The notes beneath the pieces are model-generated. The model was not told the origin of the DNA. It saw only the letters and a program-made list of their open reading frames with translations, and did not search any database. A program made the translations under genes and the position numbers. Shown piece after piece: positions 24,777 through 39,629 of a DNA stretch of 64,000 bases. Each line of letters starts with the position of its first letter. Position 1 is the first letter of the stretch. Origin of the DNA: Epichloe hybrida (taxonomy: Eukaryota > Ascomycota > Sordariomycetes > Hypocreales > Clavicipitaceae); contig JAFEKR010000004.1 in assembly GCA_019022495.1 (NCBI GenBank), positions 4,030,001 to 4,094,000 of the forward strand, written 5' to 3'.

Positions 24777-26404
24777 ATGGGTTCTTCACAGCCTGAATCC
24801 GACCCCTTGATCATGTTTGGTTGTATGTCACGTCTCCCTTGTCTGTCAATCATGTTCATGTTCAAAACCGAGCTCTCTTCTCGCGCCGTGCTAATCTTGC
24901 GCCATTGCTCTCTCTCTCTCCAGACTCGGTAGACACATCCCAAGACAACCTCTTCGATGGCCCGCCTGAACCTGCGCCGGGAGCACCGCTCCTGACAGAG
25001 ACTGATAGCAAATTTCTCACCTCATTTTTCGAGGACATGACATCAAACCAGTACAATATGCCGTCGTTCGGCGAAGGCCTCAACTTCAGCGACGCCTGGC
25101 TCGACCTCCCGCCTCAGTTCATGGGCTCATCGACCTCCTTTGGGCCCCAGGAGACTTCGGCCGCCGGTTTCGGTCTATCCAACGACCGACACAACGACCA
25201 ACACAACGATCAAAACAACGACTTGTCACGAATGCTGTGTGCTGGGTCAAGCTTGAGCATGATGCCTCCTCCCCCGCCTCCTCCTCCTCCGCCGCAATCC
25301 TTCCACCCTCCACAGCAGCAGCAGCAGCAGCAACATTCCGACGACGTGCTCAACGCGGCTGCCACTTTGCTTCAAAATGGCTCTCACGCCGGCCCATCAT
25401 CATCATCATCATCATCATCCACGAACAATGGCAGTGGCAGTGGCAGTGGTAGCTTTGGCAACAGCCACCAGGACAGCAGTCGCCGCCTCGGCGGATATCC
25501 CGTCGGCCGCCTCAGGCACCAGCCAATGGAGGAGTTCAAGGAGGAGAACCGACGAAGCGGCCAAGTCACGGAAGCCAACCACACATTCACACGATGGATG
25601 TGGGGGTCCAAGGAGAAGACAACCGTCACGAAGCCCGCCGTGGCCGACTTCCAGTGGGGTTCAGATGCCAGCTTCACCGACATCCAGCAGGCGTACGTAC
25701 CAGAGCCCACCAAGGAGCCGTCCGTCGAGTCCATGCATCAAAACCAGATCAAGTACCTCCAAGGATGCCCGGAAGCGAAGCCGGGCGCGACCAACTCCCG
25801 TCCCGCCAGTCCCGCCAGCCCCGCCAGTCCCGCCAGCCCCGCCAGTCCCGTCAACGGACGAGCCACCACCAGCAGCAGCAACGGCGACGGCGACGGATCC
25901 ATCTGCGTGAAGCGAGAAGAAGACGCCAGCGGCGCACCACCCCCCAGAAAAAGAAGGAAGAGCAAAATCGTCCGAAGCACCACTGCCGAGGAGGACGACG
26001 ACGACGGCGACGGCGACGGCGACGGCGAAGACGACGCCACCACCTCGACAAAGTCTCCCGGGCGGAAGCGAAAGACCAAGTCTGAGAGATCAGCCAGTGG
26101 CTCGGAACCTCCGTCAGAGACGACGGGCTCCGGCCGACGCCGCAAGTCGGGCGCCAACGCAGCGAAACCGCCTCGCGAGAACCTGTCCGAGGAACAGAAG
26201 CGGGAGAACCACATCCGCAGCGAGCAGAAGCGGAGGACCCTGATCAAAGAGGGCTTCGACGACCTAGGCGAGCTCATCCCCGGACTGAAAGGCGGTGGCT
26301 TCAGCAAGAGCACGACGTTGAACATGGCGGCCGACTGGCTGGAACATATCATTCGAGGGAACAAGAACCTGGCTGTGCAAGCAGGGGCTCTGGAAAAGTC
26401 ATGA
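24777..26404 (+). CDS. bHLH transcription factor with long low-complexity N terminus
   Basis: Nuclear DNA-binding regulator. Exon 1 runs 24777-24822 (or from an upstream in-frame ATG at 24750). A 101-bp intron follows, and exon 2 is 24924-26404, giving 508 residues. The basic region and first helix lie near the C terminus: REN, HIRSEQKRRTLIKEGFDDL, with the H-x-x-x-E-x-x-R pattern typical of E-box binding. A loop with LIPGLKGGGFSKSTTL and helix 2 NMAADWLEHII then lead almost directly to the stop. The N-terminal 430 residues are disordered: poly-Pro, poly-Gln, poly-Ser, GSGSGSGS, SPASPASPASP and an Asp/Gly run before the basic part. A nuclear-localisation-like PPRKRRKSK is present. The HLH resembles the fungal Ino4-like group, but the specific orthologue was not identified. 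Confidence 0.85.
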
Positions 26405-27196
26405 AAACTGCGTCTGTTTAAAGTCCCCCCCCCCCGGGAAAAGTAAGAAGTGTTTTTTTTTTTTTTTCAAAAGTTCCAAATCAGGGTTGATACCAGGCGT
26501 TTTTTTTTTTTTTTTTTTTTTTTTCCCACAGCTCGTCTGGGGCAGGTCCGCAGGCCGTCGACGGTCCCCCCCTTGTGGACAATCACGAAGTATATATCAT
26601 ATTTTATTCACGACGTCAAATGTAAGGCTGGGAAATGTACATGTTTGAAAAGGACTGGCTTCAATCGGTGACGTGAACATGTCTTGTCGAGAACAACTGA
26701 TTCGGCCGAGCTCTCCAACCAAGACTTGAGCATCGGATAGTTTGCCGACGTCATCTGCTCACCTAGGTTTAGGCATTAGGCAAGTTCGTGTTGAAGATGG
26801 GACGGACGGCGAAGGAAGGGAAGGATTGGCACGTCATGATTTGTGAAACCCTGGTTGTTTGTTCTTGGACAGCAGGGCTTGTAATTTGAAATAACTCGTC
26901 TCTTTGTTGACTACTTTTGGAACAAAACTACTCCATCCCAGTAACTCCGGCGGTTCTCGTTCAAAGTAGACGTGCGTGCTCATCCATCGCGTCATTTGGC
27001 AAATAACAATACCCACTCTCGTCGGCTCCATGCCAAGAGCGAAAAAAAAAAAAAAAAAAAAAAAGGGAAAAATGTTCCGCAAGGCAAATGCCTGCCACGT
27101 AGTATATGATGCAGTACATACATGAATCAGCAGTAGGGTATGTTGGAGGTAGCAACAAACAAACAAACAAACACGCAGTGAGGACTGCTTGCTACC
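26405..27196. other. convergent 3' region with T/A homopolymers
   Basis: Lies between the converging bHLH and coiled-coil genes. It holds T15 (26453-26467) and T24 (26501-26524) runs, an A23 run (27042-27064) and (AAAC)n at 27155-27172. No coding signal. Confidence 0.6.
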
Positions 27197-27774
27197 TTAT
27201 CCCTGCGTCTTTCGCTTCTTCAACGTCCCATCACTACTAGTCCTCAACTGGCTCTCTACCGCATCGATTCGCGAACTCAGCGCCGACAGCTGTCTAATCG
27301 TCCCCGTGGGCAACGTCTTGGTGATGTGGTCCACGATCTCGCGGTACATGGGTTTCGTGGTGAAGTTGCTTTGCCACTTGTTGAGCACACGCAGCTGCAG
27401 CGCCACTTCCTCTGCGCTGCCCGCGTGCTCCATGGCTAGAAGCTGAAGTCTCGAGTCGAAACTTGCCATGGCGTCCCTGTGGAGCTGGAGCTGCATGAGA
27501 TGGTGGCGGTCCATTTTATCTAGTCTGTGAACCGACGTGTGCGTGTAGGTCCTGAGTTCATCGACGCCTTGTCGGAGAGATTCGACTTGGGCACACGACT
27601 CCTGCGCTTTGATAGATGACTTTTCTCGTTCGCGTCTCTCGTTGTCGATAAAGGAGCCTAGCTCTTTGGCGACTGTGGCTAGCTTTTCTTGCATCATGCC
27701 TTTCATGTCTTCTACGACACCTGTGGACACTCGCGTAATCTTGATGTCGATGTCTTCGGTAGTTTGCGGTGGCG

Positions 27775-27807
<33 letters not shown>

Positions 27808-29199
27808 GCGCTGGCGCTGGCAAAGGCACCTGCGCACTGTGTTTTGCGGATTGCAATGAGGATATCGAACCTCGGAGCGTTTTTATTGTCTCAGACATTG
27901 TTGCACTCTTCTTTGATTGGTCCTGTATCAATTCTGCGCCACTGCTGACTTGATTTTGCAAGTGTAAGATGCATGGCGGGGCCGCGCTGCCGGCATCGTG
28001 TCCGAGGCCGAACTTGATATCATCAAGGGCGCTTGAGAGCTGTTGCATGCGAAGTGCCGTTTTGCTGCCGGGCATCGACGATACGTCAGTGTTTGCAGAA
28101 TTCAAAGGTGTCGCGACTGCGTCGTCGAATTTTTCCAATTCCGTGCTTAGATCCCCTTTTGTTACAGCATTCACGGAGACCCGATCCAACGTTGCAAAGA
28201 CTTGCTTCAGCTTGATGGACGCTTCAGCCATGTCCTTACTGGCTTGGTCGAATGCGTTTTCTCGAGCCAAAATGTCTTGACTCTGGCCAAGACTTTTGAA
28301 CTTTTCCTCCATGTCCTCCAGTCTCTTCTCCAGCCTGTCGTTCCGCTGCCTTTCTGATTCCAAGCTCTTCTTCAGCTCTTCCGTCTCTCTCCGAAGCTGA
28401 GACTGGGTGGAAGCGCTTAGTTTTTCAACTTCTTCTTCAATCCGCTGGTTGACGGACGCGTGAAGAGTCCCGCGGAAGCTCTCCAATGTTGCATCGACAT
28501 CCTCCTTTTGCACAGCGCTGTCACCCGGGGCCGGAGAAGTCTGGTTGCGCGGTGCGTATCTCTCCATCAAGTGTGCAATGCCCGCCACAAACTTGTCGTC
28601 GGCCATGTTCATACGATCTGAACATTTCTTTTTCGCCTTCTGGCATTGCTCTATTTGTAGCCTCAAGATATCCGAGTAGTGAATCGTTTCAGGATTGCCA
28701 GGCGGGCAACGTTCTCGATCAGCTAATAGCTTCTTTTCCTTTTTCCTCTCCTGCTCGCATTGCACAAGCCACCACACCTTGTCGCAGAAAATGTCGATCA
28801 GACTCCTTATGTCTGGCTCGCGGTGCGGAGGACTGTTGGCCAGGCCTGCTTGATGCATTGTTGCTGTCGCTGTGGATGGCAGTGGGGGATCTTGAAAGGT
28901 GGTTTGGTTAGTTTGCATCAGACAAGCAGTGGGAAGGTAGAGATAGGCACTGCACAGAGAAAGACTCTGCGGTGAGCACGGGGTAGAAGAGGCCTACGTT
29001 TGTCAGTCGTGGTGCTGGGCGGCTGATCGTCTTCGAAACGTGACAAGTCGCGATAGCTGCCACTGCGATGGGTATCGTGGCGTCGATCATAGTTGTAAGA
29101 GCTTCTGCGCAAGTCTTTTTTCGGACCATAAGAGCCCGGGTTCCTTCTGTCCTCGTGCCGACCATCGTGGTCAAAGGACCGACGGCGGTCGTTCATCAT
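27197..29199 (-). CDS. coiled-coil protein, function unknown
   Basis: Two minus-strand exons, 29199-28998 and 28890-27197, give 631 residues. The 107-bp intron has a textbook ACTAAC branch site 18 nt before its TTTCAAG acceptor. This acceptor makes the apparent ATG at 28918 intronic. The first exon is Arg/Asp/Ser-rich (MMNDRRRSFDHDGRH). The main part has extended heptad-like segments, such as EELKKSLESERQRNDRLEKR and RIEEEVEKLSA, consistent with a long coiled coil. In the middle lies an Ala/Pro/Thr repeat (APAPATATATATAT) from a hexanucleotide tract at 27777-27824. The Arg-rich head and coiled coil recall nuclear or cytoskeletal scaffold proteins, but no family was recognised. Confidence 0.75.
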
Positions 29200-29965
29200 G
29201 GTTTCGACCAGCCGGCGGCTTTTGTCACGTGGCCCTCGACAGCTGGCAGACGCTGATGAGGCAAATAGGCAAATCGACGAATGAGAGGGCCCAACGGTGG
29301 GGATATATGTTTATCAAAGATTTGTGAACCAAGGGACAGGTTATTCAGGAACGAGAACGCTTAGCTATGACCAGGCCAATGCAGGCAGTATTCTCGGTTA
29401 TGCAAGCGTCAATGACAGACGGGCTCGTCTTGAGGTTTAAGGTCCCGTCCCTAACAAACAAGAAAGCATGGAGCAACGGCCGGATCGGGCTTGAGCCGTA
29501 CCAGAACAGACAAACGCATATGTATACTGTAAGCAGCCTCTACCAGAAAGGGGATGCCAAAGCGTGATGGTTGGTCATTTGTTGATGCCTGGTTCGTGCG
29601 ACAGCCTGATGTTTTGGCACGGTCTTTAATATCTAAAATGCGGGCGGTCTGAAATTGAAGAAGACAAGTGGGCCCATACATAAATTGGCTGACAAAGCTA
29701 CTAATACCACGAATCAGCGCCTGCAAACCCATTTTTAGGCGTACCCGCCACGCCCAGCGCTTATGCTCAATTGGGTGTCCCGTGCACCCAAGGTGAGATG
29801 TTTTTGTGGATCCACCTGGCCTAGGACTTGAGACTCGAGAACTCTGATGAGCGCAGGTAATTTTGCAAGGGCGAGCAAAAGCTCGAGGTGGCTGACACTC
29901 CCTCTCACCAGCTCTCCTCGACTTTTGCAAAATCCCCAATCACATCGCAAAGGCACATCACAATC
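29200..29965. other. divergent intergenic region, coiled-coil / Rvb2
   Basis: About 0.77 kb between divergent starts. ORFs at 29367-29567 (+) and 29451-29939 (-) have no recognised similarity and lie where both promoters must sit. Confidence 0.4.
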
Positions 29966-31561
<1,596 letters not shown>

Positions 31562-31985
31562 GAATGACTCCCACAGAGCCAGGGGGATGCTTTGATATTC
31601 TAGAGGGACAACTATTGATTGAGAGCTGGATGGCGTTCTTGGGGTAAAAACTTGATGGTGCAGGGGATGACTTGTCGGGATCCTGTTGGCATTTTCTTCC
31701 CGTTCTTCATTGTATTGTACGATTTGGCGTAGAAGGGTCTACCTAGATGAGCTCTCCAAGATCAAACCACGGATACTGCAGCCCGACTTTTCATCAGCAC
31801 CCCTTCTGTCGTTTGACCTGAGGGAGGGGCAAGCAATTCTTTTATATTCGACACCTTGACGCGGCCACGCCTCAAAAGTGTTGTTGCCTCTGCTTTGGTA
31901 ACATGGCAGTCATGCGAGGGGAAGGAGAACCAAAAGGAAAAAAGCATGCAGCAGAGTAGTCACTGAACGAGCGGTAGAACAAAAC

Positions 31986-32016
<31 letters not shown>

Positions 32017-33171
32017 GGCGTAATTTTCATTACTCGCCTGAAGGCACATACCGAAACAATAGGGTAACCGCAGAGCGCAGGAAAAGCGCAAGTGAATGCT
32101 TTCATTATTATGCATGCTTGGTAGACCGGGGAAAGCGGCGCGTGCCCGTTGTGAAGTCACCAGCCAGCCAGCCACACGTAGCCTTCTTCCTCTGGCCCCG
32201 GCCTTTGGGTCATTTTCATTGGCAGCCTCTTTTTTTTTTTCTTTCTTTTCCTTGGCAAAGGCGGGAAGCGTGTGAGACCACCCCAGAAAGAGATTCCGCC
32301 GCATCTCGCCCGGGCTTGTCGACACTCTGTTCTTCCCCCATTGTCACATTGTCGGTTGGTTTATTTTTTTATTTTCTTTGTTAAAGTTGTTTCAACCTCC
32401 CGGCGCAGCTGCACTTGTGGCCCGTGGTTTCACCGCGACGAATCGCAAAAAAACACACACGGAGTAACCCCAGAAGAGAGGGTGAAGTGAGTCGCGACTC
32501 GCAGCCCTGCCAGCTGGCTCTACTCTTCTTGGCAGCCGACACGTCCATTTGTTTCGGTTTCCCTGATTCAGAAGGCGTTGGGAATACCCTTCCTTGGCCC
32601 CCCTCCTCCCCAAAACAAACCCCAAAAACCCAAAAACCAAAACCCAAAATCATCAGCCCGTTGAGTTTTTGGCTTGCAAGTTGAAGTTGGGGGTGAGTGA
32701 CGACGACCCGACCACTTGACTTGACTTGATTCGTGTGGGACGATCCGGACGAGTGACTTCGAGTGACAACCCACGCCGGCCGCCCCATCCTGCCTAGTCG
32801 GTAGATCTCACGCCATCACATCATTTCGGTCGCTCCGATCGAGTTACGGATTACGTACCCACGTCGTACCCACGTCGTACCCACGTACCCACGCACCCAC
32901 GCACCACCCACGCACCCACGCACCCGTTCATCACCAACAGCCAGCCAGCCGACCGACCGACTGACACACGCTTTCGCTTGCGCGCACCCAGCTTGTCGAC
33001 GCACAACGCCCCTCTCCTGTCGTCAGCGGAAGCAGCTCATTTTGCGCGTTGTGACGACGTAGCTTTGCTGCTTCTGCTGTGACGCAATCCCCTGGCCGTC
33101 AGTTGTCGCCGCTTGCGCTCCATCGCTCGCCGCCGCGTCCTGCCTCGCGGTATGGTCACGCCCCGCGAACA
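31562..33171. other. intergenic / 5' leader, 1.6 kb
   Basis: Contains an A28 run (31986-32013) followed by GTCGG, a T11 stretch (32231-32241) and purine-rich CCCCAAAACC-type runs near 32610-32650. A tandem array of ACCCACG units at about 32856-32926 lies upstream of the Ebp1-like gene. An upstream ATG at 33152 opens a 67-codon out-of-frame uORF that overlaps the chosen start at 33172. No gene seen. Confidence 0.5.
32856..32926. repeat. ACCCACG-type tandem repeat
   Basis: Imperfect 7-10 bp units (TACCCACGTCG, then GCACCCAC) repeated about eight times in the leader of the Ebp1-like gene. Confidence 0.8.
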
Positions 33172-35850
33172 ATGGAAGCTGCGGCGAAGACGGTTGAGGT
33201 GCTCTCCAAGCGCATTCTCCCCGAAAAACCACATCATCTGTCATTCTCGCCTACTTGGCGACATCGCCCTCTCCCGGAAGACGACGACGTCGCCGAGTCC
33301 CGCGGCGCGAAACGTCGCTTCGAGGAATGGCACAACACCCGCCTACAGTATCTAACATTCTTGTCCGAGGCCGATCGTGGCACTTTACTCACGAGGTCTT
33401 ATTACGACATGCGCGAAGAGCCTTCCAAGCCCGTCCCTCGCGAGGTCAGCGCGCTTTCAAAGGGTGCCACCACAGCAGAGAAGAAGAAGCTGTCATTGAG
33501 CGACTACAAGAACAAGAAGACGGCCATCGTGCCATCTGCGTCACCACCAGAACCTGCCATCGCGAAAAGGAACGAGGCCGAGCGCGCCGCGCCTCCTCCC
33601 ACCGGCTCCGCCGCGACGTCCACGTCCACGTCCACGTCCACGCCCACGCCCGCGATACCACACGCCGATGGCGGCAAACCACATCAAGAATCGAGACGAT
33701 CCGATGGCCTGACGAGAATACGGGACTTGGATTCATCTTCGGCCAGCGCGAAACCAAAGCCCAATCGCGATGGCATCGCTCCCGAATCACGGTGCGCAAC
33801 AAGCCGGATGCTATGCTCCTTTTTAACGTCGTGACGCACTTGATTAACAATGTTTTGTCTTCTTCTTCTTAGACTGCCACCAAAACCAGCGTCGTTACCC
33901 CCCCGACCGCCGTCACCTGCGGGCAAACGGCGTATGCCTGATGCCGACGATGACCGCCCTCAAAAACGGTCACGGCCTGACGACCGACGCCTTGCCGAAG
34001 ACCGATTCCAACGTGACCGTGATGACGTCCCTCGTCGCAAGGATAAGATCCCACCTCCGTCTCGAGACCGCGACCATCGCGATGTAGCAGCCGTATCCTC
34101 ATCAAAGGATGAACGAGGAACCCCCCCGTCATCATCACTACCCAATGGCAGATCTCTCCTGAAAGGTGCTACGAACCCTGACCGCAAAACCCCTCCAACC
34201 GGCCGATCTCGTGGCGACTCGGTCAACGGTGTCCGGCCCAACGCGGCTGCACACAACAGCAGCCGAGGCACACCACCGACAAAGGCAGATGGCGCGTCCG
34301 CCGCCGCCAAGTCGTTTGTGCCACCACTACTTTCCCCCTTGCACTTGAGTTTCGACAGTCGAGAAAGGGAGAAACGATTACGAGCCGAAGAGGAATATGC
34401 AAACGCAAGGAAGGACAGGGAGAGAAAGCGGCGCGACGACGCCGACGAAGGAAGCGCATCATACAGGTCGAAAAGGCTCGATCCAACAGTCCCAGTCGCA
34501 AAGAAGCCACGACCGCCCGCGGTGATCCCGCCGTTATTGTCGCCCACGCTACCACCAGCCGTCGAAGCTGAGTTGCGGCGGCGGAAGAAGTCAACATCGG
34601 ACTCATCAGACGAGAGACCCAGAGACGGCAGAGACGTGCTGGGCCTTAGGAAGCGACCAGCAGCGAACGGAGACGTGGATGACCATGTCAAGCTTGTTCC
34701 TGCCCCAGCCAGTAGTAAATTGGGCCATCGCCGGAGGTTGGTTGTGATGCTCGATGTGCCAAAGAGCCTGCGCCCATCCTTTGCAAGAATAGTTGGGCAT
34801 GCACCGGCGCACAGAAAGGTCTCACGAAGCCAATCGGAACGGGAAAGGGAGCTTGACCGAAAAGCTCGCGCGGGTAGCAATGATGATGCGGCGGCACAGC
34901 AACCGCCAGCGAGAAAAAGACCAATGGGCTCGGCCGAGGGTCTTTCGGCGGCAGAAGCGACCGCCATGAAGCGACCGAGGTCATCGGACATGTCAGGACA
35001 CCCCAAGCTTGGTACTCCGTCAACGCCATCGAAGAAGACGACGGCCATGTCCCGTGTGAGCTCGACAAACTCGGTGGCACAAACACCACCTACGGAGCTG
35101 GTCAACTCGACACCGTCGGCATCTGCAACGGTCGATCGGCGACCGAACGGTAGCGAGGCGGTGGTGGCAGTCAAGGGAGAGAAGCCGGAAGCCAGGATGG
35201 TGAGAGAGAAGGAAGAGAGGCTCATGATTGTGGGCAAGAATCTCAAGCATGACGCGGATCTTATCATGAAGAAGTATCGCGGCGACAGCGCTTTGAGCAT
35301 GAGAGACAGGCCGGGCGAATCCAAAGTCAAGCTGGGCTACGTGCTGAGCCTCGAGAGCATCATCGCCTTCATGATGGGGTTCCACGCCCAGAACGTATAC
35401 CGGGCCATGTACAACAAGATTGGCGACACGACGGGCTGGAACAGCATGTTCCCGCTCATGGACTTTCTGGAAATCGAGATGCGCCGCGCCGACGTGACCA
35501 ACTACCAGCCGCTGTACGCCATGCTCCTCCTCCTCTACGGCGTGTCCATCGACGAGATCGTCAAGTGCTACGTCCACCACGACAACCTCGCGTCGCAATC
35601 CGTCATGGAGAACCTGGCCAAGCAGGAGCGCCGGAAATGCAGAATGTGGCTCCAGGTGCGCGAGGCCAATGCCGCCGTGCGCAATCCCCGATTACGCGTC
35701 GACGTGCACCCTTGGTCCACGCTCGACGACATCGTCGAAGCCTCGCTGCGCGCTCTGCGCCAATGGTGTGTCGAGGAAAATATCGACTGGGCCCAGGAGC
35801 CCACTCTCCGCGAGAATTGGCCCGTGAAACCACCAAGTCACAGGAGGTAA
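33172..35850 (+). CDS. Ebp1-like (ELL-binding) protein, likely transcription elongation factor subunit
   Basis: Two exons (33172-33791 and 33873-35850) join in phase to 865 residues. The middle 500 residues are disordered and very rich in Arg, Ser, Pro and Asp, with poly-Ser/Thr repeats (TSTSTSTSTPTP). The C-terminal 220 residues are a folded, helical, conserved region: VGKNLKHDADLIMKKY, KVKLGYVLSLESIIAFMMGF, RAMYNKIGDTTGWNSMFPLM, and FLEIEMRRADVTNYQPLYAM. This matches my memory of the C-terminal domain of fission-yeast Ebp1, which with Ell1 forms a super-elongation-like complex with RNA polymerase II. The N terminus (ILPEKPHHLSF) is also conserved-looking. Identity rests on recollection of the domain, so the call is moderate. 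The gene converges on GAPDH. Confidence 0.55.
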
Positions 35851-36797
35851 TATTAGCACCAGGACCATCTCCCTCATCCACGTGTTATGAGAAAACGAGG
35901 ACGAGGCCCTTCCCTCTTCCTGGCCCGCGCAGTCCACCCAAGATATGCACCCCACGATGACGATTGAAGAATAAAATCTCTCCCTCGCTGCTTGCTTTCA
36001 CTCTGTTATCCCCCCCCCTTTCCACGTGTTCCGGCAGACACAACTACTTGCTTCTTTCTAAAATTTCACTTTCCACCCCTTATGTATCACGATATCCCCT
36101 CTGCATTTATTCTGATTCTTGAACAAAAAACGATGACCACGGAGAGGAAAGATTGCGCCATGTAGCTCGATTTCCCTACCCCCCCCCCCTTCCCTTTACA
36201 GAGCCAGGATAGAATGGGTCGATGCGCACAATTTTCCTTGCCATGTATCCCATGTGGGATTGAAAAGACTGGATGTGGTTGGAAAGAGTCAAATTACATC
36301 TTCACTAGCTGAGTCTTTGCTGTATTCCCTGGGTACGGGGAGTAACAAAAATTATACCATGACTGAGTTGTGTTACGGACGAGTCCAAGGGTCATGTCAA
36401 TGCAATGTGGATCAAATGATGATTTGTGACTTCCATGGAGTGTGTTGGTCCAATTAGATGTGAGCACTGGCATGTAATGGCATATACTGACAAATGGAAT
36501 ACAAAGTGTTATTCATTTCAAAGACAACATCATGGATGGAAAAACAGGAATCTATTATCATGATCGAGCAAGCTATATACTCCAGATTCCACAGTCAGCG
36601 CCCTTTTTGAAAGAGGCTACTCTTTGTTTTCATTGTCACTATCAACATGTTCATAGTCTCCCTTCCTGCGTGCTGTTTTCATGTGACCGATGGGTTCGTG
36701 GAGGTTTTTTTTTTTTTTTCGTCTTCATTGCAACGTCGGACCCAAGTTGACGTTTCGTAATTCTTTTTCTTCAAGCCGTCAAAAGAGTAGCAAAGAC
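35851..36797. other. convergent 3' region, Ebp1-like / GAPDH
   Basis: About 0.95 kb of non-coding sequence between convergent genes, with C9-C10 runs (36010, 36180) and a T15 run (36706-36720). No gene seen. Confidence 0.5.
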
Positions 36798-38186
<1,389 letters not shown>

Positions 38187-38339
38187 TCAGCACACGCAGC
38201 TATCCGAGCGGGGACAACGGGCAGACGCGCAAGCAAAGCTGGAGCTGGAGTTCTGCTGTATGCTGTGCATTGTCTTTTGAAATACCTGTATACGTACGTG
38301 TCTTGTGGGAACAATTGTGGGTGGTTCTCTGAAGAACAA

Positions 38340-38460
38340 ACAAGTCAAGTATGAAGGAAGAGAGAAAGAGAGGAAGAGAGGAAGAAAGAAGAAAATGGAA
38401 GGGAGAAGTTGGGAGGGGAGGGAAAGAAGGTGGTGGAAAAATAGTGCTGCGCTGCTTCCC
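38340..38460 (-). promoter_or_regulatory. CT-rich promoter tract of the GAPDH gene
   Basis: On the minus strand the sequence is almost pure pyrimidine (CTTTCTTCCTCTCTTCC type). It lies about 200-310 bp before the start codon, the position and composition of the CT box that sets transcription start in highly expressed fungal genes. Confidence 0.55.
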
Positions 38461-39629
38461 CGGGTAGCGAAACAGAGGAGAGGTGGCCCCCAACGTGCCC
38501 AGCCTGCGGTCTGCGTCTGCACTTCTGACAACCAAGGTCCAAGACTGCAAATGCCATTACCACCACATCACTACTTTCTGCCATTCCGTTCATTTCCATG
38601 TACATGATACATTATTCATGGCCCCATCCCACACTCGATAATTAATGGCTGGCCTACCTGCTGGCCTACCTGCTGGGCGGCCCGTCATCGATGCTCATCA
38701 ATCCCCATGTCACCGAACATGGGGCGTTGGAAATTATCTTGCGACTCTACTCGACATGATACATCCGACGATGCGGTACCATGCGGTGTCGGAATGGCAA
38801 AGGTTGAGACATTGTTTGCTTCATCGCTATATTTATCGCGGCCCCCTTCGGAAGAGTCTTGCGCCCAGACATGCTTCGAAACAAGGCAAATCAACACCAA
38901 CCATCACGTTGACCAACCTCATGCTCACACGGATTACATGTTACCCATCACGCTGCACCACAAGGGTCCATGCTCGATCTGCCAGCGCTAGAAAACGCCC
39001 AAGGACAAGTTGAGCTCCCTCAACAGTTCCGTCCCCATTCGTTGCTGAAGATGTCAAGAGCGCTAACAAGCTCCATCTGCCTGACCATCATCCCACCACT
39101 CCACCCAGCCCGATGCGTCTTTTCCCGGATCCGGCGGGGACCTCACAGCAGATTGAGCACTCACCACCATTGGCGGGACAAGAGAAAATCAACACGAATG
39201 GTGCCCGCTGGACCCGGTTAACCCGGTTCTCGCCGCCCCGGCCGCCAAGTACCACCGCTGTAGAACCGCTGGCCTAATGACACCATAGATATGAGACTAC
39301 ACTGTGAGGGTAATAGAAATGATAAATCACTCAATGCCCCGACTCCCTTCGCGGTGAGCCACTGCTAAGTCAAGCCACGAGAGCCGCAGCACGAGTGAGG
39401 GGACAAAACACAAAGAGGGGCCAAACATTGCTCGACACACCAATTCCGGCCGGCCTTCTGGCGGGTGGACCGCTCTCACGATGGCTTCAATCTCCCATCG
39501 TGGGGTACCTCTTCTGATCGCGTGGGTGCGGCTCGGACGCATGGCGGGAATTGACCATCTGGATTAGCTGCATATCCGCCGACTTGGCAGTTCTTCCCGG
39601 AGCTTCACAGCTGCAAGAGCTCCCCGGCA
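38461..39629. other. intergenic, no gene seen
   Basis: About 1.2 kb upstream of GAPDH and downstream of Lin1. ORFs at 38645-39013 and 38970-39221 lack family resemblance. A CTGGCCTACCTG direct repeat (about 38649-38672) is the only structure noticed. Confidence 0.45.

Noticed and set aside
25384..26364. Minus-strand and alternative-frame ORFs across the bHLH gene
   Set aside because: They mirror the low-complexity coding sequence of the bHLH protein in other frames.
28891..28918. ATG at 28918 as start of the coiled-coil protein
   Set aside because: It lies inside an intron with an ACTAAC branch site; an upstream exon from 29199 joins in phase at 28890.
33960..35330. 456-codon minus-strand ORF
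   Set aside because: Antisense shadow of the Arg/Ser/Pro-rich Ebp1-like protein; the plus strand has conserved domains and in-phase splicing.
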